NCBI GenBank assembly: GCA_021737445.1
Contig: JAIPDY010000018.1
Coordinates: 1 to 24,203 of the forward strand
Source: Desulfotignum sp.
GTDB lineage: Bacteria; Desulfobacterota; Desulfobacteria; Desulfobacterales; Desulfobacteraceae
Reading direction: 5' to 3'
DNA: 24,203 bases
Position 1 is the first letter of the stretch, and each line of letters starts with the position of its first letter. The position numbers and the translations under genes are program-made. Below the pieces are notes generated by a model that was not told the DNA's origin, made no database searches, and saw nothing but the letters and a program-made list of their open reading frames with translations. Below, one piece after another: positions 22,841-24,203 of the stretch.

Positions 22841-23561
22841 GGTGCATATCCTCATATTCTGCTGCTGTCTGGATCTGCTCTTTTGTTTCAACACCGGCAC
22901 AGGCCAGATCACAGATCCTGACAGGTTCAAAATGCCATCCGGTATACAGCGCAATTTTTTTTGTATCTGCCAGAATATTTCCAGTGAGATGACCTTTGCC
23001 AGGTGAACCATCCCAGGCAAGGGCCCGGACAGCATATCCTTTTTTAACTGTATCTTTTGAATAAAGAAAAAAAGCAATCAGTCCGGCCATATATGAATCC
23101 ATTCTTTCAGGAGCGGCTTTCACACAGGTGCCGATCCCCCACAGCACTCCGTTTTGCAGCATGGGGTTGTCGATATAATTGGCTTCTGGATCCAGCAAGG
23201 AAAAGAAAATGGATGCATATTCTTTAGCCAGAGCCGGACTGCGGGCCATGATTTCCCCCATGGCTTCAGCACAACCCCATCCGATGCCGCCGGATTCATC
23301 ATTGAGGTTCCACATGAGCCGCCGCATCAGGTTCCGGGCGCTTTCCATGTGTCCTTCTGCCAGCCTTTTTCCCAGCAACCCCATGGCAGTGACACTGCGG
23401 AACTTTATCAGTTCGTTTGTGGTGTAAAAATGGGAGAACAGATGTCCCAACAGCTGCATGTCCGGGATTTGTGCCAGCCGGTCCAGGGCCTGTTTTCTGT
23501 CCTGGCTTTTAAGGATTTCACCGACCATCTGCCGGGTTTTTCTGCCGTGGGGTTTTGCCAT
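22821..23561 (-). CDS. HEAT-repeat-like protein resembling the DVU0298 family
   Basis: The product has 246 residues from ATG 23561 (GGAAAAGG just upstream); ATG 23576 and an upstream start at 23621 are possible. It is nearly all helical. Blocks such as IKFRSVTAMGLLGKRLAEG, RRLMWNLNDESGGIGWGCAE, AMGEIMAR and NPMLQNGVLWGIG are typical of HEAT-repeat proteins. They recall the family of sulfate reducers named after DVU0298 (from memory). The C-terminus has a C-D-L-A-C pair in the segment VRICDLACAGVETKEQ. HEAT proteins usually bind other proteins. It is the first gene of an overlapping set with the 76-aa protein and the ferredoxin. Confidence 0.75.
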   Translation of the reverse strand: MAKPHGRKTRQMVGEILKSQDRKQALDRLAQIPDMQLLGHLFSHFYTTNELIKFRSVTAMGLLGKRLAEGHMESARNLMRRLMWNLNDESGGIGWGCAEAMGEIMARSPALAKEYASIFFSLLDPEANYIDNPMLQNGVLWGIGTCVKAAPERMDSYMAGLIAFFLYSKDTVKKGYAVRALAWDGSPGKGHLTGNILADTKKIALYTGWHFEPVRICDLACAGVETKEQIQTAAEYEDMHHGRKKM

Positions 23562-23635
23562 AACCTTTTCCGTCATCAATGCAATACATATCTGATAAAT
23601 AACTGCTAAATACAATAGCACAAATCATGCCATGT

Positions 23636-23785
23636 ATGGCGGAGAGCATCGTATACTCAACACAGAATGAAATCTGGCAGGACAGGCTGTTTACCAAAGC
23701 AAAAAAGCTGCGGGATCAGAACCTGGGTGTTTTCAATGAGGTCCTGGAGCGGTATGGTATCAGCGAATGGTACCCGGCGGAATAG
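23636..23785 (+). CDS. Possible short ORF, 49 aa
   Basis: An open frame from ATG 23636 to TAG 23785 encodes a charged, soluble peptide that begins MAESIVYSTQNEIWQDRL and contains FNEVLERYGISEWYP. The composition is protein-like, but no convincing ribosome site precedes the ATG. It could be a genuine small gene or the remnant of a longer one. No family was recognised. Confidence 0.4.
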   Translation: MAESIVYSTQNEIWQDRLFTKAKKLRDQNLGVFNEVLERYGISEWYPAE

Positions 23786-23858
23786 AGTCATCCATCCATT
23801 CCCTTTTTTGGCTGGGCTTTCATGGAAGATTGTGAAATGTAATGGTTGGGCATCAATT

Positions 23859-23999
23859 CTATTCATTTTTTAATTCAACCTGTTTATAAAACAGGGTTAT
23901 GGCTTGGGTTGTGGTCAGCCCAAGCTGCTGAAATATGCGCTCGGCTTTGCCCTTTAAATCGGGCTCAATTCGAGCTCTGATGGTGGATGTTTTGCCCAT
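23859..23999 (-). CDS. RelB/DinJ-type antitoxin, C-terminally truncated, 46 aa
   Basis: AGAGG lies 6 bases before ATG 23999. The product has the RelB/DinJ ribbon-helix-helix pattern: TSTIRARIEPDLKGKAERIF and LGLTTTQAITLFYKQVEL. Family members usually run to about 85-90 residues with a GLPF-type segment and toxin-binding tail. Here a TAG stops the frame at residue 46, so the DNA-binding half is present and the neutralising half is missing. No RelE/YafQ-like toxin follows downstream (toward lower coordinates). It is probably a decaying or orphan toxin-antitoxin remnant that might still bind DNA. Confidence 0.65.
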   Translation of the reverse strand: MGKTSTIRARIEPDLKGKAERIFQQLGLTTTQAITLFYKQVELKNE

Positions 24000-24122
24000 G
24001 GATTACCTCTTTTTGAGCTTTATCAATGGATAGTAAGAGAAGAATCTACAGCACAACGCCAAGGGGGGTGCATTCCCTTTTAGTTGCATAAGCAAAGTGA
24101 CCGAAATTGTTTAAAGATATTA

Positions 24123-24203
24123 TTAATCAAGATGTTCCATCTCCCAGAAAGAAGCTGACTTCTTAAAAACAGCATTGATTCTGATGTTTCCGGTTTCCAG
24201 AAT
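24123..24203 (-). CDS. Possible C-terminal end of a gene entering from the right edge
   Basis: A minus-strand frame is open from the right edge to TAA at 24123-24125 and would encode 26 residues ending FKKSASFWEMEHLD. The sequence looks protein-like, but the stretch is too short to judge and no family was recognised. Confidence 0.3.
   Translation of the reverse strand: MLETGNIRINAVFKKSASFWEMEHLD

Noticed and set aside
23657..23866. Toxin gene downstream of the RelB-like antitoxin
   Set aside because: The 69-aa frame there has no RelE/YafQ features, no ribosome site, and overlaps the plus-strand short ORF.
24000..24122. Insertion-sequence end near the right edge
   Set aside because: TGCAT and G-rich motifs look suggestive, but no inverted repeat, target duplication or transposase can be seen.

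Overview
The window looks like chromosome of an anaerobic sulfate-reducing deltaproteobacterium (Desulfobacterota, probably Desulfobacteraceae). The evidence is the gene content: rubrerythrin, small ferredoxins and rubredoxin-like proteins, a two-domain NifU-type scaffold, small families typical of sulfate reducers, and a probable selenoprotein. The genus is inference. No rRNA, tRNA, CRISPR array or complete insertion sequence was seen.

Layout. 1-667 (-) is the 5' part of a gene for a helical-repeat protein. 921-3352 (-) is a PstI/BsuBI-type restriction-modification pair, visibly richer in A+T than its surroundings. 3353-4106 has no convincing gene but holds a 191-nt imperfect foldback (3464-3654) and a good promoter (3939-3966). 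4107-8879 (+) is a redox gene cluster: rubredoxin-like protein, small zinc-ribbon-like protein, SagB/ThcOx-type double nitroreductase, a rhodanese-rubrerythrin fusion read through an in-frame TGA, an FAD oxidoreductase of the type fused to SelD in other organisms, an Asp-substituted ferredoxin, and rubrerythrin. 8880-9142 has two strong inverted repeats. Then come a small conserved protein, proC (-), a TIGR02757/DUF2400 protein and sfsA.

12188-15827 (+) is a sulfur/iron-sulfur operon (nifU-like, nifS-like, SLC13 transporter). 15837-18124 (-) is the cysteine biosynthesis operon (regulator, cysE, cysK). clpB (18319-20910, +) follows. The right part (20913-23561, -) encodes a HEAT-repeat protein, a 76-residue protein, a ferredoxin and a PAS/sigma-54 activator. 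The right edge holds a short unknown ORF, a truncated RelB/DinJ-type antitoxin and the possible end of another gene.

Two results stand out. First, the rhodanese domain at 6001-6831 has TGA (6220-6222) exactly where the catalytic cysteine codon belongs. The frame is intact on both sides and a SECIS-like hairpin follows, so this is best read as one selenoprotein rather than two ORFs. Second, the promoters of the nifU-nifS operon and of the regulator-cysE-cysK operon carry nearly the same dyad, YACCAC-N3-GTRGTA, between -35 and -10. This suggests one cysteine-rich XRE-type regulator, encoded first in the cys operon, controls both cysteine synthesis and Fe-S cluster assembly.
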